Positions 15,808-25,802 of a stretch of 64,000 bases of DNA are shown in pieces; the stretch's first letter is position 1, and each line of letters starts with the position of its first letter. Source of the DNA: Chryseobacterium glaciei (GTDB taxonomy: Bacteria; Bacteroidota; Bacteroidia; Flavobacteriales; Weeksellaceae); the NCBI RefSeq assembly GCF_001648155.1, contig NZ_CP015199.1, forward strand, positions 1,560,501 to 1,624,500. The letters are read 5' to 3'. The translations under genes and the position numbers were made by a program. A model generated the notes under the pieces. That model was not told the DNA's origin. It saw only the letters and a program-made list of their open reading frames with translations, and searched no databases.

Positions 15808-16581
15808 GTGTTCAAATTTTACTCAGTACCAAGTATACATCTTATAGACAACCTTTTGGGCTCTCTGGCAAGCATCAAGTTTTCTTCCGCATTCAATTTA
15901 AATGATCCATACGAATTAAAATTCAATTTGGATATTGATCCTACCGACCATGGACACCGAGAAGAGTATTTCAAAAGACATCCATCCGGCACAGAGAAAG
16001 ATTTTTTATCTTGGCAGAAGCATGCAATAACACACGATGGCTACAGTTGGTATGCAGAACAGGAAATAAGAAATGGTATCGCACAGTCAATTACCTTATG
16101 TTCTTTCACCCAAGGCAATACAAATAACCTGATGTGGTCGCATTATACAGCTAACCATGAAGGCATTTGTATACAGTATCATGCCGGACTGTTTGAATTT
16201 TTCAAAAAACAAGAAGGGTTCTTAAGATCCGGAGCTGTAAGCTATTCTGATAAACCGCCAACAGTAAAAGGCTTAGATAAACTCAATATTATGGCCGAAA
16301 AGATAATGTTCAATAAACAATCCGAATGGAAATATGAAAAAGAGCATCGCGTGATTTTGCGAAGTACTAACAATACTGATTTTTTACCAATTGACCGAAA
16401 ATATATCAAGGCCATCTACATTGGTTCAAGAGCTCAAAGTGATATAGTAAATAGAATCCTGGAGGTTTGCCGGGATACTGATATTAAAGTGTACTATGGT
16501 ATAACGATGGGTAATACTTACGAAGTGAGCTTTAGGGAACATAAAGAGGGCTCAGGATATATGAGGGCTTTTTGGGAATAA
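15808..16581 (+). CDS. DUF2971 protein
   Basis: 257 residues from a GTG start at 15808. Family blocks: FKFYSVPSIHLID (the Y-K/S-Y start), SSAFNLNDPYELKF (F-N-D-P-[FY]-E), LCSFTQGNTNNLMWSHYT, EGICIQYH and YKEHRVI-like KYEKEHRVILR. DUF2971 proteins resemble ADP-ribosyltransferase-like folds and are frequent in mobile and defence regions; their substrate is unknown. It converges on the TPR-AraC regulator with only 14 bp between stops and is monocistronic. Defence or abortive role is inferred from location only. Confidence 0.88.
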   Translation: MFKFYSVPSIHLIDNLLGSLASIKFSSAFNLNDPYELKFNLDIDPTDHGHREEYFKRHPSGTEKDFLSWQKHAITHDGYSWYAEQEIRNGIAQSITLCSFTQGNTNNLMWSHYTANHEGICIQYHAGLFEFFKKQEGFLRSGAVSYSDKPPTVKGLDKLNIMAEKIMFNKQSEWKYEKEHRVILRSTNNTDFLPIDRKYIKAIYIGSRAQSDIVNRILEVCRDTDIKVYYGITMGNTYEVSFREHKEGSGYMRAFWE

Positions 16582-16595
16582 CCTATTATGCTGTA

Positions 16596-18323
16596 TTACT
16601 CACTTGCGTTCTCAGCCTCAGCAATATCCTCCAGCCTCTTCTTTATAAAATCTGTAGGACGAATGCCATTGATATCCCGAAATAATTCCGAAAAATTGTT
16701 CCTTGAAGCGATTCCGCACTCCTCCGCCAGTATTTCAATTTTATAATGCAGATATTTTTTGTCATTATACAGTTTATCAGTAATGTAACCAATACGCAGC
16801 TCAGTGAGATACTTATTAAAATTTATGCCTCTGTATTCGTTCACCACATGCGAAAGATACCTGTAGTTTGTGCCAAACTTAGCTGCTAACTTATGCAGGG
16901 TCAACCCACTTTCAAGGAAGGCCAACTTTTCCTCAAAGTCCTTTAGTCTGTGTAAAAGTTCATCCACTTTTTTTCTCTCAATATCAAGTTTATGATCTGC
17001 TTTTGTCCTTTCATCTTTGCCATCTAGATTTCTACCCGTAAGGATCTTCTGCTCTAAAAGCTTGTACTTTTCGCTGATCTTCTTTTCTGTCCTAAGCCTA
17101 AAAAACATGATTATCCCAAGAATAACAGCAAGGCTTGCCAAAACCCAGATGATCCAGATGCCTGCCGCAATCCTCTTTTCCAATCGCGACTTGCCCTCTA
17201 GCAAGGCATTGGTATCATATTCCCGATGAATTTTGGAAGACAGATATACAAAATCACGCCCGATAACCCGATCGGCTTTCAAAAGTTCTTTGGTATAATA
17301 CAGCTCTTTTTTGTACTCCCCTTTCCGTTTATAGTGATCGATCAACAACTCATAGTTTTTTCGTAATTCAGGCAAAATAAAGTCGTGCTTTTGAAAAACT
17401 GAATCTACTTTTTGAAAATACCCCATTGCATTATTCATATCACCCATCTCCATATATGATTTTCCAATATAGGAATAGCAGACCGTTACCCAGGCAAAAT
17501 CATTGACACTGGCCATGGAAGCTATGGCGTTTTTTAAGGAGTTTATGGAATTTCGGTAATCTCCCGCGCTAAATTGATGAATCCCCTTTTCTTTCAGAAA
17601 ATAACCGTATTCCTGTCTAAAATCCTTATCCCCGATCGTGAGGGAAAGTCCAATATTTGTAAGGGAATCTGTTGATTTAGGGCGACCTAAGTTCCGGTAA
17701 CAAACCGCCATCTGGTGGAGACTGTTGTAATATCCACGGATATTTCCATACCGCAGATTGGGATGCATAACCTTTCCTGACTCAGTCCGAAAGAAGGTAT
17801 TGGTCTGTTTCAATAGAACAAGCGCTTCATCATAGTGTCCAATGTAACTTTTAACAACACCAAGAAGGTAAGCGACCTTATTCTTATAATACGGATCATC
17901 ATTTTTTTTGGAGTATTCATAAGCGATCAGAAATTCATCTAAAGCGAGTTTATATTTTTTAAAATTAAAATAGTAAACGGTACCTTTTGTCAGATAAGCT
18001 CTGCCGATCAGGTTATCATCCTTTGCCAGCTTAGCTGCCCATATAGCACTGTCGGAAAAATTTAGTTTATCATTACGGCAGGCTGAATACAGTATTCCAT
18101 CTTTATATCCCTCTACAAGTTTTGAATAACTTTTTTCGGTTTTTGCTTTGTCAATATACTCCTTTACTAAAGGTAATGCTGTGGAATCATTTTCAGGAAG
18201 ATTTTCATATTGTCTTTTGATCAGATAGTAATCACTATACCTCTCTTTCTGTGCAAAAAGAGGCCTATTTAGAAATATCAGCAAGATAAAAATATAATGA
18301 CGATATCTGATGGTCAGAAACAT
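16596..18323 (-). CDS. TPR-sensor AraC-type transcriptional regulator
   Basis: 575 residues. A signal/anchor sequence (about 5-25), tetratricopeptide-like helices (about 35-370, e.g. AYLTKGTVYYFNFKKYKLALDEF), one membrane helix near 390-410 (IWVLASLAVILGIIMFF), a coiled coil, and a C-terminal AraC helix-turn-helix (about 465-565) with LAAKFGTNYRYLSHVV and ASRNNFSELFRDINGIRPTDF. This is the periplasmic-TPR/cytoplasmic-AraC architecture of Bacteroidota membrane-bound regulators. It is divergent from the lipoprotein-MauE-peptide operon, with a large palindrome between them, and most likely controls it. The signal sensed is unknown. Confidence 0.9.
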   Translation of the reverse strand: MFLTIRYRHYIFILLIFLNRPLFAQKERYSDYYLIKRQYENLPENDSTALPLVKEYIDKAKTEKSYSKLVEGYKDGILYSACRNDKLNFSDSAIWAAKLAKDDNLIGRAYLTKGTVYYFNFKKYKLALDEFLIAYEYSKKNDDPYYKNKVAYLLGVVKSYIGHYDEALVLLKQTNTFFRTESGKVMHPNLRYGNIRGYYNSLHQMAVCYRNLGRPKSTDSLTNIGLSLTIGDKDFRQEYGYFLKEKGIHQFSAGDYRNSINSLKNAIASMASVNDFAWVTVCYSYIGKSYMEMGDMNNAMGYFQKVDSVFQKHDFILPELRKNYELLIDHYKRKGEYKKELYYTKELLKADRVIGRDFVYLSSKIHREYDTNALLEGKSRLEKRIAAGIWIIWVLASLAVILGIIMFFRLRTEKKISEKYKLLEQKILTGRNLDGKDERTKADHKLDIERKKVDELLHRLKDFEEKLAFLESGLTLHKLAAKFGTNYRYLSHVVNEYRGINFNKYLTELRIGYITDKLYNDKKYLHYKIEILAEECGIASRNNFSELFRDINGIRPTDFIKKRLEDIAEAENASE

Positions 18324-18440
18324 GGTGAAGTTTTCCCTACAAAATTATGAAAATTCACGCAATTGGGAATGAGGGAACCCTCATTTACAAAAAGCTACCA
18401 CAAAAACACTTAAAAAATTATAAATCAATCATTTAAACAT

Positions 18441-18481
18441 GCACTAATTAATGCATTAGTGCGCACCAATGCATTAATTAG
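18441..18481. promoter_or_regulatory. 14-bp palindrome between regulator and lipoprotein genes
   Basis: CTAATTAATGCATT (18444-18457) and AATGCATTAATTAG (18468-18481) are perfect inverted repeats with a 10-base spacer. An alternative stem GCACTAAT/ATTAGTGC (18441-18448 with 18455-18462) overlaps, so two folds compete. Located in the 252-bp divergent spacer, 95 bp before the lipoprotein start: operator for the AraC regulator or an attenuator. Confidence 0.6.
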
Positions 18482-18575
18482 CCCCAACAACAGTTTTCCA
18501 GCCACGAAAACTGCTATACCTTCGATCTCAGAATTCGAATAATCCGGCCGGGATAATCTCAAAACTAATTTAACC

Positions 18576-18818
18576 ATGAAAACGATTATCTCATCAATTT
18601 TAATCATAGCGGGAATGATAACGATGCATTCCTGTAGACAACAGGATGAAGAACAAGAGATGGATTTAAAAATCCAGGACAAGGAAGCTTTAAGCACTGA
18701 AACCTATAAGAATAGTGATAGCACCGAGGTTAATGTTCGCCTTGAAAATCCAATAGAGGGAACAATTGACACTGATCCACCACCGAAGGACCGTGACCAA
18801 TGGAGAAAAGGAAAATAA
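18576..18818 (+). CDS. Small lipoprotein
   Basis: 80 residues: a lipoprotein-type signal peptide ending MHSC at about residue 20, then an acidic mature part that starts CRQQDEEQE. A charged stretch directly behind the acylated Cys is a known surface-export signal in Bacteroidota, so the protein may be on the cell surface. The rest is hydrophilic and probably unfolded (IDTDPPPKDRDQWRKGK). First gene of the rightward part of cassette A, 57 bp before the MauE gene. No family recognised. Confidence 0.7.
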   Translation: MKTIISSILIIAGMITMHSCRQQDEEQEMDLKIQDKEALSTETYKNSDSTEVNVRLENPIEGTIDTDPPPKDRDQWRKGK

Positions 18819-18875
18819 TAGTTGGGCTGCGAAGAACAGAACTGATCAACAAAAATCTATTGAAAACTAATAACC

Positions 18876-19322
18876 ATGAAAACAAGAAACGTCATTTTAG
18901 AAATTATTGTTGCTCTATTAGTGCTGTTATGGGTCTATACTGCAATGAGTAAGTGGGGAAACCACCAGGCTTTTTACAGACAGTTAAGTTGGAACCCAAC
19001 TACTGTAGGATACCAGGATATCTTATACTACTTTCTTCCAGGTAGTGAACTATTGGCAGCCCTTCTACTATTACTAAAACCAGTCCGAACTTATGGACTT
19101 TGGCTCTCAGCGGGATTGATGCTTGTGTTCACAGTTTATGTGTTCTATGTGATATTTATTGATCCTACAAAAGCAACCTGTACCTGTGGTGGTGTACTAT
19201 CGGCAATGACCTGGAAACAGCACTTAGTTTTTAATATAAGTTACCTGTTAACAAGCTGCGCCGGAATATATCTAAACAAAAAAGATCCTAAAAATGATCA
19301 CACAAATTTACTGATGAATTAA
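18876..19322 (+). CDS. MauE/DoxX-like redox membrane protein
   Basis: 148 residues with four membrane helices (about 7-25, 48-67, 72-92, 112-130). The family feature is the Cys pair between helices 3 and 4, CTCGGVLSAMTWKQHLVFN. MauE proteins are linked to disulfide formation in partner proteins. A paralogous domain (CSCGGILEKLGWTEHLIFN) starts the large protein of cassette B. It sits between the small lipoprotein and the exported Cys-containing peptide, so oxidising that peptide or the TlpA-like protein is a reasonable inference. Confidence 0.88.
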   Translation: MKTRNVILEIIVALLVLLWVYTAMSKWGNHQAFYRQLSWNPTTVGYQDILYYFLPGSELLAALLLLLKPVRTYGLWLSAGLMLVFTVYVFYVIFIDPTKATCTCGGVLSAMTWKQHLVFNISYLLTSCAGIYLNKKDPKNDHTNLLMN

Positions 19323-19468
19323 AACTAGATAGGGCGATGCCCAAGACGATCTACTATAGAATCTTTTCAATTAAAAAAATACAGATAATGATAAAATTTT
19401 GGAATTATTAATTGGGCGAAGCCGAAAACCCATAAACAGAGTAGGCAAACTAAATAACATTTTTTATC

Positions 19469-19753
19469 ATGAAAAAATTAACAAGTATGTTAGGACTGTT
19501 AGCTGTAGCAGCAGGTCTAACGGCAGCAGTTGCTATGGCTCCTGCGCCAGAGAAATCAACAGTAAAATCAAACACTACTGTCTCAAATTACTGGTTCGAT
19601 TTAAACGGTAATCGATTAAATCTTACACCAGAGGAAATTCAAGCACAGTGCGGCACTGAAGAAGTATTATGTGCAAAAGGATATGATGCAATTGATGGAG
19701 CAGGAAATCCTTCTGGCCCTCAAACTGGTTCAATCTTAGGAGAGCAAAATTAA
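19469..19753 (+). CDS. Small exported Cys-containing peptide (DUF6520-like)
   Basis: 94 residues: signal peptide (about 1-23, LTSMLGLLAVAAGLTAAVAMA) and a mature part of about 70 residues with two Cys in QCGTEEVLCAKGY and a flexible Gly/Pro-rich end. The general form fits the DUF6520 family of Bacteroidota. A counterpart with more Cys lies at the same place in cassette B. It ends at a shared bidirectional terminator facing the TlpA-SusD-SusC genes. The role is unknown; substrate of the redox protein, signal or bacteriocin-like peptide are all open. Confidence 0.8.
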   Translation: MKKLTSMLGLLAVAAGLTAAVAMAPAPEKSTVKSNTTVSNYWFDLNGNRLNLTPEEIQAQCGTEEVLCAKGYDAIDGAGNPSGPQTGSILGEQN

Positions 19754-19759
19754 CAAAAG

Positions 19760-19790
19760 TGGCTCCAATGTTAAAAATTGGAGCCATTTT
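19760..19790. terminator. Bidirectional terminator of cassette A
   Basis: TGGCTCCAAT-loop-ATTGGAGCCA, a perfect 10-bp stem followed by TTTT. It serves both the rightward peptide gene and the leftward TlpA-like gene ending at 19797. Confidence 0.85.
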
Positions 19791-19796
19791 AAAATC

Positions 19797-21065
19797 TTAA
19801 TTGTCTTTTAATACTAAAACTGTTTCCATCCTCTCTTCCTCAACCATTTGCAAATCATAATGCTTTAGATCTTCGTTCATTTGCTCTATATCATTAGGCA
19901 ACCATCTAAACTTAAAATTTACCTTTCCCTTGTATGGCACTTCATTGAGCACAAGATAATCATCACTTGCCACATTTAGATAGACCTCCAATGCACGAAA
20001 TGAAGAATTATCAAGGATATAATATCCTTTTTCTTTATAAAGACCGTTACGTTTATCTGTTTTTAACTGATAAGATTTATGTTCACCAAGTTCTTTAATA
20101 ACTAAACACTTAACAGACCTTCTTTCACTGTAACTTTTTACTGCAAATGCTGCATCTAGGGTATTCCGCATTACCTTCAAAGCTACATCTCTATTGAACG
20201 CATAACCGTCATAACAGAACGAATTTGCATGGTTTATCACATCTGGTTTAGAGGCAAATGGCTTAGTATCATCGCGTACGACAGTTACAGAACGATTGTA
20301 CTTTACGCTATCGTCCAATCCAAAATGAGCCGTCCAAAAGTGATCAACAAAACCCATATTTTGCAGTTTAATCCTAAATAGTCCTGTTAATTCATCCTTG
20401 CTCGCTTGTATTCGACCACTTTTTATTTGATCGTCATACTTGCTGACATATGAATAATTTAAAAAGATCTTGGGATTAAAATTATTGTACACAAGAGGGT
20501 CTGTAGGGATCGCTTCTGAAGCTGGTACGTTGCTAGCTGTTGGTAAATTTAATCTTTCTCCAGAAATTAGATCTTTTAAATATTTATCTTTCATAAATTG
20601 ACTTCCAGAAACCATAGCTTTAACAACCCCATTCTTATCTATCCAAGCCTGAAAAGGTATGATATTGAAAGGGAAATATTTATAAAGAATACGTCTGGTA
20701 TTGATAACAATTGGCATTTTATGCTGCTTAAAGCGCTCCGCCTGAAACAAGTCAGTAATAATTTTGCGATCTTGACCTGTAGCCATAATCACCTGAAGAT
20801 CCTTTTCGTAGCGACGCTGTGTAGTATCTAAGTGTGGTATTGCCGCAAGACAAGGTGCGCAATATGTTTCAAAAAAATCAATAATGATCGCTTTTTTCCC
20901 TACAAAATCACGTAAGTTGGCACTTGGTTTGGTATAAAAGAGCATTTCTTTAAGAGCGATACTTGGAATAGTGTCTCCAATTTTCAAAGGCTTGATTTCT
21001 TGTGCTAAAGTTGATAAGCTAAAATTGGCAAACAAAATCAAAATGTAAATATATTTAGTTTTCAT
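19797..21065 (-). CDS. TlpA-like thioredoxin-fold protein with extra C-terminal domain
   Basis: 422 residues. Signal peptide (1-21), then a TlpA/AhpC-type thioredoxin domain (about 25-170) with active site CAPC at 69-72 in IIDFFETYCAPCLAA and FNIIPFQAWIDKNG near the cis-Pro position. The C-terminal 220 residues are not recognisable and contain one Cys in RRSVKCLVIK. It acts in the periplasm on disulfides. It follows SusD by 10 bp and is therefore part of the SusCD operon, which with the MauE gene points to thiol chemistry on an imported or exported peptide. Confidence 0.88.
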   Translation of the reverse strand: MKTKYIYILILFANFSLSTLAQEIKPLKIGDTIPSIALKEMLFYTKPSANLRDFVGKKAIIIDFFETYCAPCLAAIPHLDTTQRRYEKDLQVIMATGQDRKIITDLFQAERFKQHKMPIVINTRRILYKYFPFNIIPFQAWIDKNGVVKAMVSGSQFMKDKYLKDLISGERLNLPTASNVPASEAIPTDPLVYNNFNPKIFLNYSYVSKYDDQIKSGRIQASKDELTGLFRIKLQNMGFVDHFWTAHFGLDDSVKYNRSVTVVRDDTKPFASKPDVINHANSFCYDGYAFNRDVALKVMRNTLDAAFAVKSYSERRSVKCLVIKELGEHKSYQLKTDKRNGLYKEKGYYILDNSSFRALEVYLNVASDDYLVLNEVPYKGKVNFKFRWLPNDIEQMNEDLKHYDLQMVEEERMETVLVLKDN

Positions 21066-21075
21066 CTTTAATGAG

Positions 21076-22449
21076 TTAGTTATATCCTGGGTTTTGTATA
21101 AGATTAGGTGCTACCAAAATTTCAGCTTCTGGTATAGGGAATAATTTAGCATTAGTACTCCAACTAGGTTTGAGGGCTCCAATAACAGCATTAAGCTGGC
21201 CAGTTCGTTTTAGGTCATGCCACCTCAACCCGCTTTCTGCGAAAAACTCAAACCGTCTCTCTTTTAAAATTGCATCAATCAATGATTGTCCTGAAAGTCC
21301 CGCTAAGCTCACAAGACCAGCACGGTTATGAACCTTATTCAAATCATCTAGAGCAGTTGGATCGTTCAAATGTGCCTTTGCTTCAGCACGATTTAAGTAT
21401 ACCTCTGCCAATCGCAACATCATTTGACATTCCGTCTTTTCAACATTAAATCTCACTTTGTATTTATAAGGATAAGTATAGATATTTCCTGCTACCCTTT
21501 TATTGTTCATCCAACTTGTTTTCCTTTTGTCTAAAGTTTCAAAGCTATCTATCAGGGATTGCTGAAGCACATATTGTGGAATAGTTGTAACCGGTGTATT
21601 AGGTACTAAGACAGCACCTTCAGTAGAATTATTACCTTCTACATCACTAATGGCTTGCCAAACTGCTTCTGTACTTCCAATTAGGAAGACCTTATTGAGG
21701 TCTGCTTCCATTTGATACATTGGACTGCCGATTACATCATTACTTGAAACTAATGCATCGTTCCAATTACCTAAATAAGTATGTACCCTAGAAAGCATTG
21801 CCAAAACGGTAAAATAATTTGGACGGAATCTTCCTGCTGATGGATAAGCTGCCTTCAAACGGCTTTTTGATTCCGATAGATCTGCTAGCACTCTGGCAAT
21901 TACAACATCTGATGGGGTACGAGGCATTTGCGCCACATTGTTGTAGTCACCTACATTTGTTACTAGAGGTACATCACCAAAAAGGGTAACCAAATTCCAA
22001 TAGCAAAATGAACGCACGAAATATGCCTCGCCTAATAATTGAGCTCGAAGTTGTGGTGTGATTTGTGACTTTTCGAGTCCGCTAATACAGCTGTTTGCTA
22101 TATTAATCAAATTATAAGCCTTCCGCCAAAAATTTAGGTTCACAACTGAATTGGTCGTGGATAATTTGCTGTCCTGAAATTCTATTACGGATGCGGTAGT
22201 TAGAGTAGTTTTCAATTCGTCGGAATACATCCCCAAATAAATCGTAGATCCTCCTGATGGAAAATCCGAACTTGATCCGTTTGCAAATGTAGAAAACATG
22301 CCGTTTATAGCTGCAGTGGCAGTAGCATCGGTAGTGAACACTGTTTCCGACACAACTTTATTTGAGGGAGGGTCTACCTCTATAAATTTCTTACAGCTCA
22401 AAAAAGATAACAAGACTATTGCAAGTGATATGTAAATATTGATTTTCAT
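21076..22449 (-). CDS. SusD/RagB-family outer-membrane lipoprotein
   Basis: 457 residues. Lipoprotein signal SFLSCKKFIEVDPPSNKV, TPR-like SusD core with NAINGMFSTFAN-type start, YFVRSFCYWNLVTLFGDVPLVTN (the classical AyF.RA..Y..L...FGdvPLv block), and the C-terminal ERRFEFFAESGLRWHDLKRTGQLN with the family end LIQNPGYN. SusD is the surface lid of a SusC channel. It lies 2 bp after SusC and before the TlpA-like gene. Substrate not predictable from the sequence. Confidence 0.95.
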   Translation of the reverse strand: MKINIYISLAIVLLSFLSCKKFIEVDPPSNKVVSETVFTTDATATAAINGMFSTFANGSSSDFPSGGSTIYLGMYSDELKTTLTTASVIEFQDSKLSTTNSVVNLNFWRKAYNLINIANSCISGLEKSQITPQLRAQLLGEAYFVRSFCYWNLVTLFGDVPLVTNVGDYNNVAQMPRTPSDVVIARVLADLSESKSRLKAAYPSAGRFRPNYFTVLAMLSRVHTYLGNWNDALVSSNDVIGSPMYQMEADLNKVFLIGSTEAVWQAISDVEGNNSTEGAVLVPNTPVTTIPQYVLQQSLIDSFETLDKRKTSWMNNKRVAGNIYTYPYKYKVRFNVEKTECQMMLRLAEVYLNRAEAKAHLNDPTALDDLNKVHNRAGLVSLAGLSGQSLIDAILKERRFEFFAESGLRWHDLKRTGQLNAVIGALKPSWSTNAKLFPIPEAEILVAPNLIQNPGYN

Positions 22450-22451
22450 AA

Positions 22452-25400
22452 TCAGTATGTAATTTGTAGACCTACAGTGTAACTTGTAAGCGCTGGTAAA
22501 ACAAATGGATTTTGTGTTTCTGGATCAAATCCTTTTAACCTATTAAAGGTCATCAGGTTTTGGCCTAAGACGTAAACCCTTGCCGTTTTAACTTTAATCT
22601 TTGAAAGAAATATGTTAGGTAAATTATAGGCAAATGAAAGATTCCTAAGCCTAATGAATGACTGATCAGCATATGTATAACTTGAGGCTAAAACGTTATT
22701 GACAGCTGTTCCTGTTCCAGTAGGCATAAATTTGGGAATATCAGTAACATCACCTGGATTTTTCCAGCGACGAAGTACTAAATCAGGCTGATTAGTAATT
22801 GTTCCAGGGGGTGTGGAGAGATTATAGAACCACCACATCTCATTTTTCCCAAATTGCTTTTTAAAATCAAAGAAACATTGAAGTTCAAATCCAAAATAAG
22901 AAAACGTATTTTGCCAACCTCCATAAAATTTTGGATCAGTTTTATTAATTACATTAAAATCTGCAGTTGTGATGGTATTGCTCGCATTTGCATCAAGCAA
23001 TTTGATAAGACCAGTTTGTGGATCTACTCCTAATGACACATATTTATTCAAAATATCTAATGATTGACCCACTTTATAAGTACTGTACGAGGAACTTTCA
23101 ATTCCAGGAAATTCAAGTAATTTGTTACTGGGCAGAGTAATATTGAAACTACTTTCCCACTTAAATTTACCCGCTTGTATCGGACTTCCAGAGACCATCA
23201 ATTCCCACCCTTTGTTTTGCACCTTTGCAGGAAAATTGGCAAGAATACTACCGAAACCAGTAATATAAGGTAGTCGATAGTTCACCAACTGGTTGCCACT
23301 ACGGTTCTGAAAGTAGTTAACTGAAATTAAAAAACGCTCTTTAAAAAAGCCCAAGTCTAAAGCGGCTTCCAGTTTATTATTTCTTTCCCAAGCATATCCT
23401 GCATTGAAAAGGTTGTTAGGGATAAGTGCTGATGAGCCTTGATAAGTAGTAAACGGGGGAGACCATGTTTCAACAAATTGATAATCTCCTATTTGATCGT
23501 TACCTGTGACACCATAACTTGTACGCAATTTCCCAAAACTCAAAATTGGAAAATTTCGCATCCATCGTTCGCTAGAAAATATCCACGCCGTACCTATAGC
23601 CCCAAAATTAGAAAATTGTTTGCCTGGCCCAAAACGACTGCTGCCATCACGACGAGCAGTTAGATTTAATAAATATTTATCCCCGATATTATAATTGATC
23701 CTTCCGAATATTGCGTTGTATTTATACTTCGATTTTATACTACTGGCATCTATAATTGTAGCTGCATCAAAAGCTTCAAGCAATGCGTTACTACTATAAC
23801 CAGAGCCTGATACAGATAAGGTGTTATTATCTTTTACATGAAAAGTAGTTCCAATTAATGCCGTCAGCTTACCCTTCCAAATTTTTGCAACGTATTCAAT
23901 TTGTGGTTCTACGTTCCAAGAACCGTATTGATTCCGCCCGAAAATGGCAGTCGGTCCTAAAATTAATGCTGTGGGTCGTTTGGCTTCAGCAGGCGAAAGC
24001 AATTGTTCATTTGTAAACTGCTGGTTATAACCTAGCAATGCTTTGGCGGAGAGACCATTTACAATCTTATAGGAAACGTTTATACTACTTGACAAATTAC
24101 TAGTTCGCATAGAATATTCTTCCTTCATAAATGCATATGGATTATCATAACTTATGCCTCCTTCGGTCCACTTAAGATTTCCATTATCGTCAAAAAATGC
24201 AGGAGTGTTAGGTGGTAAGTAAGCGTATCTACTCAAATCACTACTTGGCGCTTGATTTATGCTTGAAGTAAAATTACCCGAGAAATTAATATTGAGGCGC
24301 TCATCTGCCGATCGATGGCTGATATTAATCAATGCGCTTCCACGTTTGTTTGGTAATTTCCCCGGAAAAATACTTGTTTCATTATAATAAGTCCCACTTA
24401 ATAAAAATTGGGTGGTCGCATTTCCTCCAGAAAGAGAAAGGTTGGCATTAGTAGTTTTTCCTGTACCTCCCAAAAATTCTTTTTGATAATCCATGTAACG
24501 ATTTGTATCCCAAACCAATAAATCTGGAGCTGTTGTATTAGTTGGTGCCGTTCCAGCATTTTTAAAGGCCTCACGACGCATTTCTAAGTATTGCTCTGTG
24601 TTCAGCAAATCCAATTTAGTTCCAACCTTCGTAAAACCTTTGTTGACATTAGCTGTAATTTGTGTTTTACCAGCCTTACCCTTTTTGGTAGTTACTAATA
24701 TTACACCGTTTGCGCCTCTGCTACCATAAATAGCTGTTGCATCGGCATCTTTTAACACTTCTATACTTTCGATATCGGATGGACTAATACTGTTAAATGG
24801 GCTAACACCACTATTCTGGTTTCCTACAGTAATTGCCGAAGAAATCAACCCTATGTTTTCATTGCCCGCGGCAAATGGTATACCATCTATTAAAATCAAT
24901 GGTTGCGAGCCTTGTGCTATTGAATTCCGGCCCCGAATTTGAATATTAAATGACGAGCCAGGAACACCTGACTGTTGCGTCACGACAAGTCCTGGAACAC
25001 GGCCTATTAAAGTAGCTAATGGATTTGAAACAGGTTGGCGTTCGATATCTTTTGCGGAAACCGAAACAACTGAACCTGTATTGAGACGTTTTGTGGTCGT
25101 GCCGTAAGCAATAACCTGCACATCATCCAATTTTGAGTCACTTCTTTGAAGAGTGATCTTTGTCGCATTTTTTAAATTAACTTGCTGAGAGGTGTAACCG
25201 ACATAGGTTACAATTAGAACTGCATCGTCTGCAACGTGTAAAAAGGTGTATTTCCCTTCGCTATTGGTCATTGTGGTTTGACCGGTTCCTTTAATGGTAA
25301 CACTGGCTCCGACCAAGGGCTCGCCATTTTCATCGATGACAATTCCGCTAATGGTTTGTTTGTTCTGTTTTTCTTTAGTTTTTTCTGGAGTAGCAGATTT

Positions 25401-25802
25401 TTCCTTCACCACAATGGTTTCCTCCACAATTTCGTAGATAAAGGGAATGTCGGTAAAGATTTTATCTAATGCCGCTTTGAGTGGTAAATTAGTAATGCTT
25501 GTAGTAATGGGTGTATTTTTACCCAACATTTTGCCGCTATACCAAAATCGATAACCGGTTTGCTTTTCTACCTGTTTAAAAATCTGATACAACGGGGTTG
25601 CCTTTGCTTCCAGGGTTACATTTTGTGCCTTTACGCCTGCCGCTGTTGCAACAAGGGCAGTTAGGAACATCAGAAATATAATTAAATGTAACCTCATGAC
25701 GGTGGTATTTAATAATATTTTTTGAATGGTCTTTTTAAGAAAAGACCAGAAAACCGTTGCACTATACCGTTTTGGATAGCACCAGTTTGCTGAAAAAATC
25801 AT
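22452..25802 (-). CDS. SusC/RagA-type TonB-dependent transporter with STN domain
   Basis: 1116 residues from the first Met, but the ATG at 25697 (MRLHLIIFLMFL) directly before a clean signal peptide may be the true start, giving 1081. Order: signal peptide, STN domain (ATPLYQIFKQVEKQTGYRF ...), carboxypeptidase-D-like beta domain (ISGIVIDENGEPLVGASVTI), plug with DADATAIYGSRGANGVILVTTKKGK, and a 22-strand barrel ending in LTSYTVGLQITY. The STN domain means it signals through the FecR/ECF pair upstream. Its barrel is a close relative of the SusC of cassette B (KLEAAL..FFK, LP.ITGF.S.LAN, VQN.GWEL). Confidence 0.95.
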   Translation of the reverse strand: MIFSANWCYPKRYSATVFWSFLKKTIQKILLNTTVMRLHLIIFLMFLTALVATAAGVKAQNVTLEAKATPLYQIFKQVEKQTGYRFWYSGKMLGKNTPITTSITNLPLKAALDKIFTDIPFIYEIVEETIVVKEKSATPEKTKEKQNKQTISGIVIDENGEPLVGASVTIKGTGQTTMTNSEGKYTFLHVADDAVLIVTYVGYTSQQVNLKNATKITLQRSDSKLDDVQVIAYGTTTKRLNTGSVVSVSAKDIERQPVSNPLATLIGRVPGLVVTQQSGVPGSSFNIQIRGRNSIAQGSQPLILIDGIPFAAGNENIGLISSAITVGNQNSGVSPFNSISPSDIESIEVLKDADATAIYGSRGANGVILVTTKKGKAGKTQITANVNKGFTKVGTKLDLLNTEQYLEMRREAFKNAGTAPTNTTAPDLLVWDTNRYMDYQKEFLGGTGKTTNANLSLSGGNATTQFLLSGTYYNETSIFPGKLPNKRGSALINISHRSADERLNINFSGNFTSSINQAPSSDLSRYAYLPPNTPAFFDDNGNLKWTEGGISYDNPYAFMKEEYSMRTSNLSSSINVSYKIVNGLSAKALLGYNQQFTNEQLLSPAEAKRPTALILGPTAIFGRNQYGSWNVEPQIEYVAKIWKGKLTALIGTTFHVKDNNTLSVSGSGYSSNALLEAFDAATIIDASSIKSKYKYNAIFGRINYNIGDKYLLNLTARRDGSSRFGPGKQFSNFGAIGTAWIFSSERWMRNFPILSFGKLRTSYGVTGNDQIGDYQFVETWSPPFTTYQGSSALIPNNLFNAGYAWERNNKLEAALDLGFFKERFLISVNYFQNRSGNQLVNYRLPYITGFGSILANFPAKVQNKGWELMVSGSPIQAGKFKWESSFNITLPSNKLLEFPGIESSSYSTYKVGQSLDILNKYVSLGVDPQTGLIKLLDANASNTITTADFNVINKTDPKFYGGWQNTFSYFGFELQCFFDFKKQFGKNEMWWFYNLSTPPGTITNQPDLVLRRWKNPGDVTDIPKFMPTGTGTAVNNVLASSYTYADQSFIRLRNLSFAYNLPNIFLSKIKVKTARVYVLGQNLMTFNRLKGFDPETQNPFVLPALTSYTVGLQITY

